NCBI GenBank assembly: GCA_003279005.1
Contig: QCBY01000006.1
Location: 1-64,000, forward strand
Direction of reading: 5' to 3'
Length of the DNA: 64,000 nucleotides
Origin: Prochlorococcus sp. AG-347-J22
GTDB taxonomy: Bacteria > Cyanobacteriota > Cyanobacteriia > PCC-6307 > Cyanobiaceae
Below, one piece after another: positions 38,978 to 48,502 of this stretch. Each line of letters opens with the position of its first letter. The first letter of the stretch is position 1. The notes under the pieces are model-generated. The model had not been told where the DNA came from. It saw nothing but the letters and a program-made list of their open reading frames with translations, and searched no databases. A program made the position numbers and the translations under genes.

Positions 38978-40357
38978 ATGTCCAAAGTTTGGAGTAATAG
39001 ATTTGATAGTAGTCTTAATCCCTTTATAGAGAAGTTTAATGCCTCAATTGGTTTTGATAAGACATTAATTTTTGAAGATATAGATTGTTCTATTGCTCAT
39101 GCAAAAATGCTTGGTAAAACAAAAGTTTTGTCAAATAAAGAGTCGTTAAAAATTATTGAGGGTTTAGAGTCTATTAAACAAGATTTTATTCAAGGCAAAT
39201 TTTCTCCTGGAGCTCCATCTGAGGATATTCACTATAGTATTGAAGAAGAGCTTATTAAATTAATTGGTGAAACTGGAAAAAAATTACATACAGGTAGGAG
39301 TAGAAATGATCAAGTAGGAACAGATATCAGACTTTGGTTGCGAAAAAAAATCGATGTTATTGATTTTTTACTTGCAGAATTACAAAACTCTTTACTTTCT
39401 ATTGCTGAATCTAATATTTATACCTTGATTCCTGGTTATACTCATATGCAAAGAGCACAACCATTATCTTTGGCACACCATCTTTTAGCGTATCTTGAGA
39501 TGTTTGAAAGAGATCGCGAAAGGATGAAAGAAGTTAGAACTCGGGTCAATATTTCGCCTTTAGGTGCAGCAGCCTTAGCAGGTACAAAAATAAAAATAGA
39601 TAGATACTTTACTGCTGAAGAATTAGGATTTGAAAATATTTATAAGAATAGTATTGATGCAGTAAGTGACAGGGATTTTTGTATTGAATTTGTTTCAAGT
39701 TCAGCATTAATAATGTCACACTTAAGCAGAATTTCAGAAGAAATAATTTTATGGGTTACTGATGAATTTTCCTTTGCTAAATTAACGGATAAGTGTGCTA
39801 CTGGAAGTAGCTTGATGCCTCAGAAAAAAAATCCAGATGTTCCAGAATTAATTAGGGGTAAAACTGGCCGAGTTTATGGAAATCTTCATGCATTATTAAC
39901 GATTATTAAAGGTGTGCCTCTTTCATACAATAAGGATTTCCAAGAAGATAAAGAGCCAATTTTTGACACAGTAGATACTATCTCTGCATGCTTAAAAGCT
40001 ATGACTATTTTATTAAATGAAGGGATAGAGTTTAATGTTGAGAAATTAATGGATTCTGTGAATAATGATTTTTCTAATGCAACTGATTTAGCAGATTATT
40101 TAGTAAGTAAGAAAGTTCCTTTTAGAAATGCTTATCAAATAGCTGGTGATATTGTGAAGTATTGCATAACGAAAAATATCTTATTTAAAGATTTAAACTT
40201 GGAAGAATTTCAAAAATTCCATAGTGAATTTAAGGAGGATATTTTTGATAATCTCAATCCTATGAGTGTAGTGAAGTCTAGAAATAGTTTAGGTGGTACA
40301 GGATTTGAGCAAGTAAAAGTAGAAGTTAATGAATGGAAGAAAAAATTATTAATCTAA
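38978..40357 (+). CDS. argH: Argininosuccinate lyase
   Basis: It cleaves argininosuccinate to arginine and fumarate. The start is taken as ATG 38978 (459 residues); a TTG nine bases upstream is in frame but less likely, since the family begins MSK-WSxRF. Motifs: [29 protein letters not shown] (near 110), the helix with [19 protein letters not shown], and the flexible catalytic loop [19 protein letters not shown] (near 278). Superfamily residues are complete. The partner argG is at 11401-12612. The next gene is separated by 123 AT-rich bases. Confidence 0.96.
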   Translation: MSKVWSNRFDSSLNPFIEKFNASIGFDKTLIFEDIDCSIAHAKMLGKTKVLSNKESLKIIEGLESIKQDFIQGKFSPGAPSEDIHYSIEEELIKLIGETGKKLHTGRSRNDQVGTDIRLWLRKKIDVIDFLLAELQNSLLSIAESNIYTLIPGYTHMQRAQPLSLAHHLLAYLEMFERDRERMKEVRTRVNISPLGAAALAGTKIKIDRYFTAEELGFENIYKNSIDAVSDRDFCIEFVSSSALIMSHLSRISEEIILWVTDEFSFAKLTDKCATGSSLMPQKKNPDVPELIRGKTGRVYGNLHALLTIIKGVPLSYNKDFQEDKEPIFDTVDTISACLKAMTILLNEGIEFNVEKLMDSVNNDFSNATDLADYLVSKKVPFRNAYQIAGDIVKYCITKNILFKDLNLEEFQKFHSEFKEDIFDNLNPMSVVKSRNSLGGTGFEQVKVEVNEWKKKLLI

Positions 40358-40480
40358 ATATCAATTAATTTTCTACAACATAAGATTTATTGAAGTAGAC
40401 TAATATAGTATTGTATTTAGGCTGCTTAATTATTAATTAGTAGTTTTTATCTTGGTTATTATTTTAAAGTTGAGTTTCAA

Positions 40481-41047
40481 GTGAGTATTTTTGTTGGCAA
40501 CTTGCCTTTTCGTGCAGAGCGAGAAGACATTTTAGAATTATTTACACCTTTTGGTGAAGTTATGAATTGTTCTCTTCCTTTAGAGAGAGATACAGGTAGA
40601 AAAAGAGGATTTGCTTTTGTTGAAATGGCAGATGAATCAATTGAATCAACTGCTATCGATGGGTTGCAAGGAACCGAGCTTATGGGAAGACCCTTAAGAA
40701 TTAATAAAGCTGAGCCAAGAGGTAGCGGTGGCCCAAGAAGAGGCGGCGGTGGCGGTAGAGGCGGTTATGGCGGCGGTAATGGAGGTTACGGCGGCGGCAA
40801 TAGTGGCTATGGCGGTGGTAATGGAAGTTACGGTGGTGGCAATAGTGGCTATGGCGGTGGTAATGGAAGTTACGGTGGTGGCCATTCTGAACCTTCTTCA
40901 AAGTATCCTAATAAATCTTCTGGAGCAGAAGGATGGGAAGATAGAAGTTATGGGAACTCTTCTGACAATTCTGAATTTGAGAATGGAAGAAGCAGAAGAA
41001 AAAGAAGTGTTATAAGTAATTCGGAAATCTCTCAAGAAAGTAACTAG
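40481..41047 (+). CDS. Glycine-rich RNA-binding protein with one RRM domain
   Basis: A 188-residue protein with a GTG start and an RRM at residues 1-80. RNP2 is IFVGNLPF (3-10) and RNP1 is RKRGFAFVEM (about 44-53). The linker RGSGGPRRGGGGGRGG resembles RGG-box RNA-binding tails. A Gly/Tyr/Asn/Ser repeat follows (GYGGGNGGYGGG, then NSGYGGGNGSYGGG twice), and the tail is Ser/Glu/Arg-rich. Cyanobacterial Rbp proteins of this kind are often cold-induced and bind U-rich RNA or target photosystem mRNAs. The upstream 123 bases are gene-free and could hold a promoter (weak TTGAAG at 40390, TATTTA at 40414) and a 5' leader of about 55 bases. Its stop TAG overlaps the dusA stop (CTAG). Confidence 0.93.
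   Translation: MSIFVGNLPFRAEREDILELFTPFGEVMNCSLPLERDTGRKRGFAFVEMADESIESTAIDGLQGTELMGRPLRINKAEPRGSGGPRRGGGGGRGGYGGGNGGYGGGNSGYGGGNGSYGGGNSGYGGGNGSYGGGHSEPSSKYPNKSSGAEGWEDRSYGNSSDNSEFENGRSRRKRSVISNSEISQESN
40799..40882 (+). repeat. Exact 42-bp tandem duplication in the Gly-rich tail gene segment
   Basis: Two identical 42-base units (40799-40840 and 40841-40882), each encoding NSGYGGGNGSYGGG. A diverged copy lies just upstream at about 40760-40798. The units are identical even at third codon positions, which points to recent duplication or homogenisation. Confidence 0.97.
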
Positions 41048-42048
41048 TAACCTAGTTCTTTAAGTTCTGATGTCATTTTAATTAAGTAATCAATACTTAA
41101 TTCTTTTTTGATAGATTTAGCTGAAATGTTTTTTCTCCATATTTTTGCTTTCGGTATATTTTCAACTAGATTTATAAGATGTTTACAAATATCCCAAGTT
41201 CCCCCTTCATTTTTTAGATGGTTGTCAATATAAGGAATTAGCGAAAATATTATTTCCGAAGCATTTTTTATTTTCATATTTTGTTTATAAATTTTTTGAT
41301 CAATTTCAGACCATACTAAAGGATGTTTGTAAGCGGATCTTCCTATCATTACACCATCAAAATCGTTTAAAGCCTTTATGCATTGATCAATATTTGTAAA
41401 ACCACCATTCACCTCTATAAGTAGTTCAGGATTAATTTTTTTTAATTTTTGAACTACATCATATTTAAGTGGTGGAATTGTTCTATTTTGTTTAGGGTTT
41501 AAGCCTTTTAATATTGCTTTTCTTGCATGAACAGTAAATCTGTCTGCTCCAGCATTTGCAACTTCTTTTACGAAACTATTTAGTTTATCAAAACTATCTT
41601 CTTCATCAACTCCAATTCTATGTTTAATTGTGACGGGCAAAGTACAATTATTTTTTAAAGACTCTATACATCTTGCTACCTTAGTAGGTTCTTTCATAAG
41701 AGTAGCTCCAAAGTTTCCGGAACAAACTCTAGGACTTGGACATCCAACATTTAAGTTGATCTCATCATAACCCCAATCCTGAGCCATTTTTGCTGCCTCT
41801 TTAAGTATTTGAGGATTATCTCCGCCAAATTGAATTGATAATGGGTGTTCTTCTGAATTGAAGTTTAAAAATCTTTCTTTGTTTTCTGTAAAAATTAAAC
41901 TTTGGGCTACTATCATTTCAGTGTATAAAAGAGCTTTAGAGCTTATTTTTCTCATAATCATCCTAAAGTGTTTATCTGTACAATCCATCATCGGAGCAAC
42001 ACTTATTTTATGTGAATTATTTATAGAATTGGATAAATAACTTTTCAT
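41044..42048 (-). CDS. dusA: tRNA-dihydrouridine synthase
   Basis: A 334-residue flavin enzyme that reduces uridines in the D-loop of tRNA. Motifs: ISVAPMMDCTDKHFRM at the N-terminus, EMIVAQSLI, INLNVGCPSPRVCSGNFGA with the catalytic Cys (near 98-116), VTIKHRIGVDEED, FTVHARKAILKGL and the FMN-phosphate site VNGGFTN with GVMIGRSAYKHP. The HARKA and GLNP features point to the DusA type (U20/U20a). It overlaps the stop of the RNA-binding protein gene by the four bases CTAG and is divergent from msrB with 27 bases between starts. Confidence 0.94.
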   Translation of the reverse strand: MKSYLSNSINNSHKISVAPMMDCTDKHFRMIMRKISSKALLYTEMIVAQSLIFTENKERFLNFNSEEHPLSIQFGGDNPQILKEAAKMAQDWGYDEINLNVGCPSPRVCSGNFGATLMKEPTKVARCIESLKNNCTLPVTIKHRIGVDEEDSFDKLNSFVKEVANAGADRFTVHARKAILKGLNPKQNRTIPPLKYDVVQKLKKINPELLIEVNGGFTNIDQCIKALNDFDGVMIGRSAYKHPLVWSEIDQKIYKQNMKIKNASEIIFSLIPYIDNHLKNEGGTWDICKHLINLVENIPKAKIWRKNISAKSIKKELSIDYLIKMTSELKELGY

Positions 42049-42075
42049 TAATTTTTATTCAAGAAATTTGAAGAT

Positions 42076-42570
42076 ATGAAACAATTTTTATCTAGAAGAT
42101 CTTTTATTTTAATTCTAATTATGCCAATTTTAAAATTTATTATTAAACCTTATCAAGTTTTAGCTTCATCTAAAGCTTCCGATGAATCCTGGAACTTATC
42201 AAAAGAAGAATGGAAAAACAAACTGGAGCCAGAAGCTTTCTATATTTTGCGTGAAGAAGGAACCGAACGAGCATTCAGTAGTGTATTAAATAACGAGAAG
42301 AGAAAAGGGATTTTTCATTGTGCTGGTTGTAATCAGGCTCTTTTTACCTCTGAGACAAAATTTGATAGTGGTACTGGTTGGCCTAGCTTCTGGGATCCAA
42401 TTAAAGATTCTATAGAAACGAAAGTAGATTTTAAATTAATTGTTCCAAGAACAGAATATCATTGCTCTAGATGCGGAGGACATCAAGGTCATGTTTTTAA
42501 TGATGGACCTATGCCAACAGGTAAAAGATATTGCAATAATGGTCTTGCTTTGAATTTTATACCGGGATAA
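42076..42570 (+). CDS. msrB: Peptide methionine-R-sulfoxide reductase, exported form
   Basis: A 164-residue protein whose catalytic domain (about 45-164) has the MsrB signatures: zinc Cys pairs in CAGCNQ and CSRCGGHQGHVF, the TGWPSFW motif, and the redox Cys in GKRYCNNGLALNF. It reduces methionine-R-sulfoxide in oxidised proteins. The N-terminus is unusual for MsrB: LSRRSFILILIMPILKFII looks like a twin-arginine signal, followed by LASSKASDE as a possible cleavage region. That would put the enzyme in the periplasm or thylakoid lumen, where oxidative damage from photosynthesis is high (inference). It is divergent from dusA and is followed by a GC-rich hairpin. Confidence 0.92.
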   Translation: MKQFLSRRSFILILIMPILKFIIKPYQVLASSKASDESWNLSKEEWKNKLEPEAFYILREEGTERAFSSVLNNEKRKGIFHCAGCNQALFTSETKFDSGTGWPSFWDPIKDSIETKVDFKLIVPRTEYHCSRCGGHQGHVFNDGPMPTGKRYCNNGLALNFIPG

Positions 42571-42578
42571 TAAATTAG

Positions 42579-42601
42579 TGCGGCCTTCCGCAACTTGTTT
42601 T
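42579..42601 (+). terminator. Putative intrinsic terminator of msrB
   Basis: Stem TGCGG, loop CCTT, stem CCGCA (42579-42592), then AAC and the T-rich TTGTTTT (42595-42601). This is the most GC-rich short hairpin in any intergenic gap of the window. It separates msrB from grpE. The stem is short at five pairs. Confidence 0.45.
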
Positions 42602-42646
42602 GTGCGTCAATTTCATTCACAATGGTTTTAATAAATTTTTAAAGTA

Positions 42647-43366
42647 ATGATTGAAAAACAATCAGATAATATTGAAAATAAAGAAGAGAATTTTTCTGAA
42701 GAAAGGAGTAATACTGAAGATTCTTCCGTAATTGAAGATCAAACTAATGAAGATGAAGAATTACTTGAAGAAAGTAATGGAAATATTAATGCAGAAGATC
42801 TAAAAAATACGATTACTAATAATGATGCAAGATTAGAGCAATTAGAAAAAGAGCATGAAACTTTAAAAAGTCAGTATGTAAGAATTGCCGCTGATTTCGA
42901 TAACTTTAGAAAAAGGCAATCTCGAGATCAAGACGATTTGAAGATTCAACTTGTATCTAAAGCTTTAACTGCAATACTACCCATTGTCGATAATTTTGAA
43001 AGAGCTAGGCAACAACTTAAACCTGAAAATGAAGAGGCTCAAAATTTGCACAGAAGTTATCAAGGACTTTATAAGCAATTAGTGGAAGTTTTAAAACAAC
43101 AAGGAGTTGCTCCAATGAGAGTCGTTGGACAACAATTTGATCCTAATTTGCATGAAGCGGTTTTAAGGGAAGCAAGTGAAGAGTTTAATGAGGATATAAT
43201 TACAGAAGAATTACAACGTGGATATCATCTAGAAGGTAAGGTTTTAAGACATGCATTAGTAAAAGTTTCAATGGGCCCTGGCAAACAAAATTCACAAGAA
43301 CCCGAAGAAAAGGATAAAGTTGAAGAAGAAATTGATTCAGAGAGTTCTATTTCTGAAGATAATTGA
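42647..43366 (+). CDS. grpE: Co-chaperone GrpE (nucleotide exchange factor)
   Basis: A 239-residue protein with a long acidic disordered N-terminus (about 1-55), then the GrpE coiled coil ([20 protein letters not shown]) and [12 protein letters not shown]. The C-terminal beta domain carries [11 protein letters not shown]-like [12 protein letters not shown] and [17 protein letters not shown]. GrpE opens the DnaK nucleotide site to exchange ADP for ATP. It precedes dnaJ by 30 bases, forming the grpE-dnaJ pair with dnaK located elsewhere (7939-9843). The acidic extensions at both ends are longer than in E. coli (197 residues). Confidence 0.95.
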   Translation: MIEKQSDNIENKEENFSEERSNTEDSSVIEDQTNEDEELLEESNGNINAEDLKNTITNNDARLEQLEKEHETLKSQYVRIAADFDNFRKRQSRDQDDLKIQLVSKALTAILPIVDNFERARQQLKPENEEAQNLHRSYQGLYKQLVEVLKQQGVAPMRVVGQQFDPNLHEAVLREASEEFNEDIITEELQRGYHLEGKVLRHALVKVSMGPGKQNSQEPEEKDKVEEEIDSESSISEDN

Positions 43367-43396
43367 ATCCTTTAATGAACAGTTGAGTATTATCTA

Positions 43397-44521
43397 ATGG
43401 CTGATTTTTACCAAATACTTGGTGTTTCCAGAGATGCTGATGCTGATACTTTAAAAAGTGCCTATAGAAAGTTAGCAAGACAATATCATCCTGATGTTAA
43501 TAAAGATCCAGGAGCTGAAGATAAATTCAAAGAAATAGGAAGGGCTTATGAAGCTTTAGCAGATCCCGAAACAAGAGCTAGATATGATCAATTCGGTGAA
43601 GCTGGGATTGGTGGAGCGGCTGGTATGCCAGATATGGGGGACATGGGCGGATTTGCAGATTTGTTTGAAACTTTTTTTAATGGTTTTGGAGGACAATCTC
43701 CGCAAGGAGGTAGAACCCAAAGAAGAGGCCCTCAACAAGGTGATGATCTAAGGTACGATTTAAATGTTGATTTTAAAGACGCTATTTTTGGACAACAAAA
43801 AGAAATAAAGATACCTCATTTAGAAACTTGTGATGTATGCAGAGGAACAGGAGCAAGACCAGGAACTGGTCCAATAACATGCACAACATGTGGAGGTAGT
43901 GGTCAGGTTAGAAGAGCCACGAGAACACCTTTTGGTAATTTTACTCAAGTTGCAGAATGTCCAAATTGTAATGGGTCTGGTCAAATAATTGCAGATCCAT
44001 GCACAAGTTGTGGAGGCAATGGAGTTAAACAAGTTAGAAAAAAATTACGTATAAATATACCTGCAGGAGTTGACTCAGGAACCAAATTGAGAGTTTCTGG
44101 AGAGGGCAATGTAGGCCTAAAAGGTGGTCCACCTGGAGATCTTTATGTTTTTATTAAAGTTAAAAATGACCCAAATCTAAAAAGAGATGGTATAAATATT
44201 TATTCTGAAATATCAGTGAGTTATCTACAAGCTATTCTTGGAGATACTGTAAATATAATCACAGTTGATGGGAAGGTTAACTTAAAAATTCCAAGTGGGA
44301 CTCAACCAAATAGTACTTTATCATTAGAGAATAAAGGTGTGCCTAGATTGGGTAATCCAGTTGCTAGAGGCAATCATCAGGTTTTAGTAAAGGTTAAACT
44401 TCCAACCCGAATAACGGAAGACGAGAGAAATCTTCTTGAAAATCTAGCTTCAAAATATTCTGATCAAAATTCAAGTTCTAATAGTGGACTGTTTAGTAAA
44501 TTGTTTGGTAGGGAATCTTGA
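43397..44521 (+). CDS. dnaJ: Chaperone protein DnaJ (type I)
   Basis: A 374-residue full-length Hsp40: J-domain with HPD in [15 protein letters not shown] (near 33), a Gly/Phe-rich linker ([16 protein letters not shown]), four zinc-finger CxxCxGxG repeats ([32 protein letters not shown], about 145-215) and the C-terminal substrate-binding domains. It stimulates the DnaK ATPase and delivers substrates. All zinc ligands are present. It is co-directional with grpE upstream. The following gene starts at a TTG overlapping its stop (TTGA). Confidence 0.97.
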   Translation: MADFYQILGVSRDADADTLKSAYRKLARQYHPDVNKDPGAEDKFKEIGRAYEALADPETRARYDQFGEAGIGGAAGMPDMGDMGGFADLFETFFNGFGGQSPQGGRTQRRGPQQGDDLRYDLNVDFKDAIFGQQKEIKIPHLETCDVCRGTGARPGTGPITCTTCGGSGQVRRATRTPFGNFTQVAECPNCNGSGQIIADPCTSCGGNGVKQVRKKLRINIPAGVDSGTKLRVSGEGNVGLKGGPPGDLYVFIKVKNDPNLKRDGINIYSEISVSYLQAILGDTVNIITVDGKVNLKIPSGTQPNSTLSLENKGVPRLGNPVARGNHQVLVKVKLPTRITEDERNLLENLASKYSDQNSSSNSGLFSKLFGRES

Positions 44522-44751
44522 ATAAATTTTCTAGGGTATTGGATTTAGAGTCGGTCCCATGCCCTTTGAATTTAGTGAAATGTAAATTAGCATTAGAGAA
44601 ATTATCAATAGATGAAAGTTTAATTGTGCATTTAGATAAAGGTGAACCAGAAGAAATGATCAAAAGAGCTTTAAAAGAAATGAATTATTTTTTTAAAACA
44701 CTTGAAGAGGATCAAAAAACAATAAAATTAAAAATTTTAAATGATAATTGA
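44518..44751 (+). CDS. TusA/SirA-like sulfur-carrier protein
   Basis: A 77-residue protein starting at TTG 44518, which overlaps the dnaJ stop TGA. It has the TusA signature near the N-terminus, [20 protein letters not shown], with the key Cys in CPLNLVK (family CPxPxxxxK). [15 protein letters not shown] helix and a final strand follow, as in the two-layer TusA fold. TusA proteins carry persulfide sulfur for tRNA thiolation or cofactor synthesis. No TusB, C, D or E gene is near, so the partner is unknown. It overlaps rsgA by 11 bases, so dnaJ, this gene and rsgA are probably translated from one message. Confidence 0.8.
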   Translation: MNKFSRVLDLESVPCPLNLVKCKLALEKLSIDESLIVHLDKGEPEEMIKRALKEMNYFFKTLEEDQKTIKLKILNDN

Positions 44752-45658
44752 CAAAAAACTTAAAGGGCTTGTTATAAAAAAATTTAGTGATTTCTATCTA
44801 GTGGAAATAAAACAACATGAAGATTTTGAGTTTAATAATAAATTTTTATGCAAAATCAGGAAGTCTGTAAATTTTAGAAAACAACTTGTTTTTGTTGGCG
44901 ATGAAGTGATTCTTAATCAAATTGATTTGAATACTAAAAGGGGAATAATAGAGAGTTTGGTAAAAAGAAATAATCTTTTAGAAAGACCATCTGTAGCTAA
45001 TATTTCTAACATATACGTTATTTGTTCTGTTGAAGAACCGAAATTAAGTTTATCTCAAGTAAATAAATTTTTAATATTTGCTGAACAAATGGGGGTAGAA
45101 GTTTCATTAGTTCTCACTAAATGTGATTTGATAACAGAAGAAAAAACACATTTTTTAGTTGATAAATTTCAAAAATGGGGATATCAAGCTATCACTTTAA
45201 ATTTAAATAAACCAGCTAATTTTAAAAAATTTTTGATTGAGTTAAAGAAAAAAAAATGTTCAATATTTACGGGACCATCTGGTGTTGGTAAAACTACTTT
45301 ATTAAATAGGATAATTCCTGGTCTTAATAATGAAACTGCACCAGTTTCGACCAAAATCAAGCGTGGAAAAAATACTACTAGAAACGTTGAGTTATTTTCT
45401 TTATCAAGTAAAAGTTATATTGTCGATACGCCTGGATTTAATATGCAAACGCTTGAAATAGATATTAGAAAATTACCTTACTTATATCCAGAAATATATC
45501 AACAAGTAGTCAATCAAGGAATCAAATGCAAATTTCGTAATTGCTTACACATAAATGATGAGGGTTGTAATTTAAATAAAAATTTTGAAAGGTATACCTT
45601 ATATAAAGAAATGATTGAATCTTTTAAGAGTCATCATTGTTTAATCCAGGGAGATTAA
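44741..45658 (+). CDS. rsgA: Ribosome small-subunit GTPase RsgA
   Basis: A 305-residue circularly permuted GTPase that helps finish the 30S subunit and releases assembly factors. An N-terminal OB fold (about 1-75) is followed by the permuted G motifs: LVLTKCDLI (G4, near 123) comes before the P-loop [15 protein letters not shown] (G1, near 180), then the TTRNVELF switch and VDTPGFN (G3). The C-terminal zinc motif has Cys/His in [14 protein letters not shown]. It overlaps the TusA-like gene by 11 bases. At its 3' end it overlaps the convergent ybaB coding sequence by 35 bases. Confidence 0.95.
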   Translation: MIIDKKLKGLVIKKFSDFYLVEIKQHEDFEFNNKFLCKIRKSVNFRKQLVFVGDEVILNQIDLNTKRGIIESLVKRNNLLERPSVANISNIYVICSVEEPKLSLSQVNKFLIFAEQMGVEVSLVLTKCDLITEEKTHFLVDKFQKWGYQAITLNLNKPANFKKFLIELKKKKCSIFTGPSGVGKTTLLNRIIPGLNNETAPVSTKIKRGKNTTRNVELFSLSSKSYIVDTPGFNMQTLEIDIRKLPYLYPEIYQQVVNQGIKCKFRNCLHINDEGCNLNKNFERYTLYKEMIESFKSHHCLIQGD

Positions 45659-45974
45659 GATTTAATCCGCCAGTTAAGTCATTCATTCTTTCTTTCATTG
45701 TTGTAGTAGAACTTTCATGAGCTTTCTTAATAGCTTCTAAAATATTTTTTTCTATTTCTTCTTTATTGGAATTAGATATTTTTTCATTTACTTCAACTCT
45801 TAGAGGAACTTGGTTTCCGCTAATCCATACTTTTATCATTTCATCATCACTTTCACCTTTAATTTCCATATTTTCAAGTTCGTCTTGTAATTTTTGAGCG
45901 TTTTGTTGAATTTCTTTAGCTTTTTTAAAAGCTTCAGTTAGTTGTCCAAAATTTGGAAGTCCAAAACCTGCCAT
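45624..45974 (-). CDS. ybaB: YbaB/EbfC-family nucleoid-associated protein
   Basis: A 116-residue protein starting [19 protein letters not shown], then a long helix ([17 protein letters not shown]) and the family strand region [16 protein letters not shown]. YbaB/EbfC forms tweezer-like dimers that bind DNA broadly and can affect chromosome structure and gene expression. The C-terminal tail ([15 protein letters not shown]) is typical. It lies 21 bases downstream of murB on the same strand and is the last gene of a murC-murB-ybaB set. Its last 35 bases are antisense to the end of rsgA. Confidence 0.92.
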   Translation of the reverse strand: MAGFGLPNFGQLTEAFKKAKEIQQNAQKLQDELENMEIKGESDDEMIKVWISGNQVPLRVEVNEKISNSNKEEIEKNILEAIKKAHESSTTTMKERMNDLTGGLNLNLPGLNNDDS

Positions 45975-45995
45975 TTGATAAAAAAGTCTCTTTAA

Positions 45996-46898
45996 TTAAG
46001 GATAGTCAAAACCGATCATTCTTACTTCAGGTTGAAGAAAAATACCTTTTTTTTGTAGTACTTTTTGTTGAATTACTGTTATTAGATCTAAAATATCTTT
46101 TGAATTTGCTGACGAATTGTTTACTATAAAATTTCCATGCATAGTCGATATTTCTGCATCACCTATTTTTAAACCTTTTAATCCTAATTCTTCAATCAAT
46201 TTTCCTGCATAATTATTATTTGGATTTTTAAAAACGCTTCCAAAGCTTGGCAAATGATACGGTTGTGTTTCTGTTTTCTTTTTCAGATTTTTCTTTGTAG
46301 TTTCCAATAATTGTTCAATATTTCCTTTTGGTTCGAAAAATAGTTTTGAACTTAGTATCATGAGATTATTGTATTGAAAAGGGCTGAACCTATATTCAAA
46401 ATTTATATCTTTTTTTTCTATTTCATAGATTTCAAGAGTTTTAGTATCAATAACTTGAACTGATAAAAGATTTTTGGCTAGCGATAAATTTCCTGACCCT
46501 GCATTCATATAAATTGCGCCTCCTACTGTTCCTGGTATTCCTACAGTCCACTCACCGCCTTGTAATCCATTTTTTGCTAATAAATTTGACATGGTTGGCA
46601 GCATAACTCCTGCTTCTGCCTCTACAATTCCTGTGTTAGAAGTTATTTTGATAGATTTCATATTTTTGGTACATATCATTAATCCTTTTAGAAAAATATT
46701 ATTTATTAACATATTTGAGCCAGCTCCTATTATTCGACATTCCTGATTATTTGAATGTGCCCACTTTATTAAATTGATGAATTCATCTTTATTATTTGGT
46801 CTTGAAAAATATTCTGCAAATCCGCCAACTTTTATTGTTGTATAATTAGAAAGAAGTACTTTCTCTTGAAAATTAAAATTTTCCATTAATTTTTTCAT
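45996..46898 (-). CDS. murB: UDP-N-acetylenolpyruvoylglucosamine reductase
   Basis: A 300-residue FAD enzyme that reduces the enolpyruvyl group to make UDP-MurNAc. Motifs: NYTTIKVGGFAEYFSRP, the FAD loop RIIGAGSNML, GIPGTVGGAIYMNAG, YRFSPFQ and the late SFGSVFKNP with the catalytic Ser. Its C-terminus KKGIFLQPEVRMIG carries the Glu of the active site. The short form without the Tyr loop suits type II MurB. It overlaps the 3' end of murC by 26 bases, which indicates translational coupling. Confidence 0.95.
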   Translation of the reverse strand: MKKLMENFNFQEKVLLSNYTTIKVGGFAEYFSRPNNKDEFINLIKWAHSNNQECRIIGAGSNMLINNIFLKGLMICTKNMKSIKITSNTGIVEAEAGVMLPTMSNLLAKNGLQGGEWTVGIPGTVGGAIYMNAGSGNLSLAKNLLSVQVIDTKTLEIYEIEKKDINFEYRFSPFQYNNLMILSSKLFFEPKGNIEQLLETTKKNLKKKTETQPYHLPSFGSVFKNPNNNYAGKLIEELGLKGLKIGDAEISTMHGNFIVNNSSANSKDILDLITVIQQKVLQKKGIFLQPEVRMIGFDYP

Positions 46899-48306
46899 TA
46901 TCTAAAGTATTTTTTTTACTTAAGATTGACCATAAATTATGACAATCTCCTGCTCCCATATTTATTATAAAGTCATCTTTTTGCGTTAATTCGAAAAATT
47001 TTTCTTTAATTTCATAATTATTTTTTAGGTACTTAACATTTTTATTACTTTTATAAATTAAATTAGCAATTTGTTCCGAGTTAATATTATCTATATTTGT
47101 TTCTCCAGCTCCAAAAATACTTGTCAAATAAATAACATCTGCTTTTGAAAGTTCTTCTGCAAATTCATTTATAAATTGCTTTACTCTACTAAATCTGTGA
47201 GGTTGAAAAATTGCAACCAATCTACTTTCTTTTTTATTATTTTTATCCCGAATAAATAACCTTGCTAAATTAATTGTTGCTTTAATTTCATTAGGATGAT
47301 GTGCATAGTCATCATAAATAATTCTTTGATTTAGTTTGCCTCTAAATTCAAATCGTTTTTTTGGCAATGTTAAAGATTTAATATTCTTTTTGATTTTTTC
47401 AAAACTTATTCCAACCATTCTAGAAGCTGCTATGGCAGCAGTTATGTTAGATAGATTGTGTAACCCAGGGATTGGAATGTTTATCATATCAATGAATTTT
47501 CCATTTTCATAATATTTGCCAATAGTATTATGTTTATTCACATCATCAGGAATAATTGAATAAGCAATGTTATTACTTTTCTCATTGGACCATTGATTAC
47601 TTGAAGAAAAATTTTTTCTGATAATTTTACAATCGTAATTTATTAATAACTTTTCTGAATTAGAAGCAAATTTTTTAAATGAGTATAGTACTTCATTAAT
47701 ATTTTTGAAATGGTCGCAATGATCGAAATCAATATTATTTATTATTCCAATATTAGAAATATAATTATGAATTGTTCCGTCAGATTCATCAATTTCTGTT
47801 ACTAGGAATTTTGTATTTTCTATATGGGCATTTGATTCATAAATTGGAATTATACCACCAGTTATTGAAGAAGAATTATGGGTGCATAATTCTAACAGTG
47901 TGGATAGGAAAGTACTTGTGGATGTTTTTCCATGGCTCCCTGCAATAGATAATGAAATATATGATTTCATTATCATTGCAAGAATTTCTGAACGGTGTTT
48001 TATTAAAAAATTCCTTTTCTTGCAATAGAGTAATTCTTCGTTTGCATTCTTAATTGCAGAACTAACAACAAAATTGACTTTTTGATTTTGAAATTTCGAA
48101 AGTACAACATCAATATTATTTTTTATTTGAGAATCAAAAATTATTGCACCTAATTCTTTTAATTTTTGTGTCTCTTGATTTTTAACCAAGTCAGAACCAG
48201 AAACAGAGTATCCTTTTTTTATTAATGCTTTAGCGATTGCAGACATTCCAATACCACCGATACCAATTAAATGAAAATGATCTCTATTCATTAATTCTTT
48301 TTTCAA
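46873..48306 (-). CDS. murC: UDP-N-acetylmuramate-L-alanine ligase
   Basis: A 477-residue Mur ligase that adds the first amino acid of the peptidoglycan stem. The N-terminal Rossmann domain has FHLIGIGGIGMSAIAKAL. The ATP loop is AGSHGKTSTSTFLS (near 120). The central motifs are TEIDESDGT and DHCDHF, and the C-terminal domain has IYDDYAHHPNEIKAT and IFQPHRFSR. All catalytic elements are present. It is the first gene of the minus-strand murC-murB-ybaB group. It is divergent from gap2 across a 196-base gap that holds the gap2 promoter and otherwise only AT-rich sequence. Confidence 0.96.
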   Translation of the reverse strand: MKKELMNRDHFHLIGIGGIGMSAIAKALIKKGYSVSGSDLVKNQETQKLKELGAIIFDSQIKNNIDVVLSKFQNQKVNFVVSSAIKNANEELLYCKKRNFLIKHRSEILAMIMKSYISLSIAGSHGKTSTSTFLSTLLELCTHNSSSITGGIIPIYESNAHIENTKFLVTEIDESDGTIHNYISNIGIINNIDFDHCDHFKNINEVLYSFKKFASNSEKLLINYDCKIIRKNFSSSNQWSNEKSNNIAYSIIPDDVNKHNTIGKYYENGKFIDMINIPIPGLHNLSNITAAIAASRMVGISFEKIKKNIKSLTLPKKRFEFRGKLNQRIIYDDYAHHPNEIKATINLARLFIRDKNNKKESRLVAIFQPHRFSRVKQFINEFAEELSKADVIYLTSIFGAGETNIDNINSEQIANLIYKSNKNVKYLKNNYEIKEKFFELTQKDDFIINMGAGDCHNLWSILSKKNTLDNEKINGKF

Positions 48307-48461
48307 TTGCTATCAATGACTTAAATCAACATAACTTCTAAGTAATTATTTTGGTATTTATTTTTTACAAAAAAGTTGATTTTATTTCATGAATTAATAC
48401 AAAAAAAGAATTATTTGCTTAATAAATCAAAAAAATACTTACTTTATTGCACAAAATTCTG

Positions 48462-48467
48462 TATGAT
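48462..48467 (+). promoter_or_regulatory. Putative -10 element (TATGAT) of gap2
   Basis: TATGAT lies 35 bases before the gap2 ATG, giving a leader of about 28 bases. The 196-base gap upstream of gap2 (48307-48502) contains no other feature I can support; it also includes whatever drives murC on the other strand. Confidence 0.45.
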
Positions 48468-48502
48468 CAGCAACTTAGGTTAATTATTAGAAAATTTTTG
48501 TT

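Noticed and set aside
40799-40882. Glycine-codon repeats considered as a mobile or integrative element
   Set aside because: It is a simple in-frame tandem duplication without terminal repeats or transposase.
40694-41015. Repetitive frames on both strands in the RNA-binding protein gene
   Set aside because: They are frame-shifted readings of the Gly-codon repeat, giving Ala/Val/Met- or His/Tyr-rich nonsense.
43820-44032. Cys- and Ser-rich minus-strand frame inside dnaJ
   Set aside because: It is antisense to the four zinc-finger repeats of DnaJ, which explains its periodic Cys and Ser.
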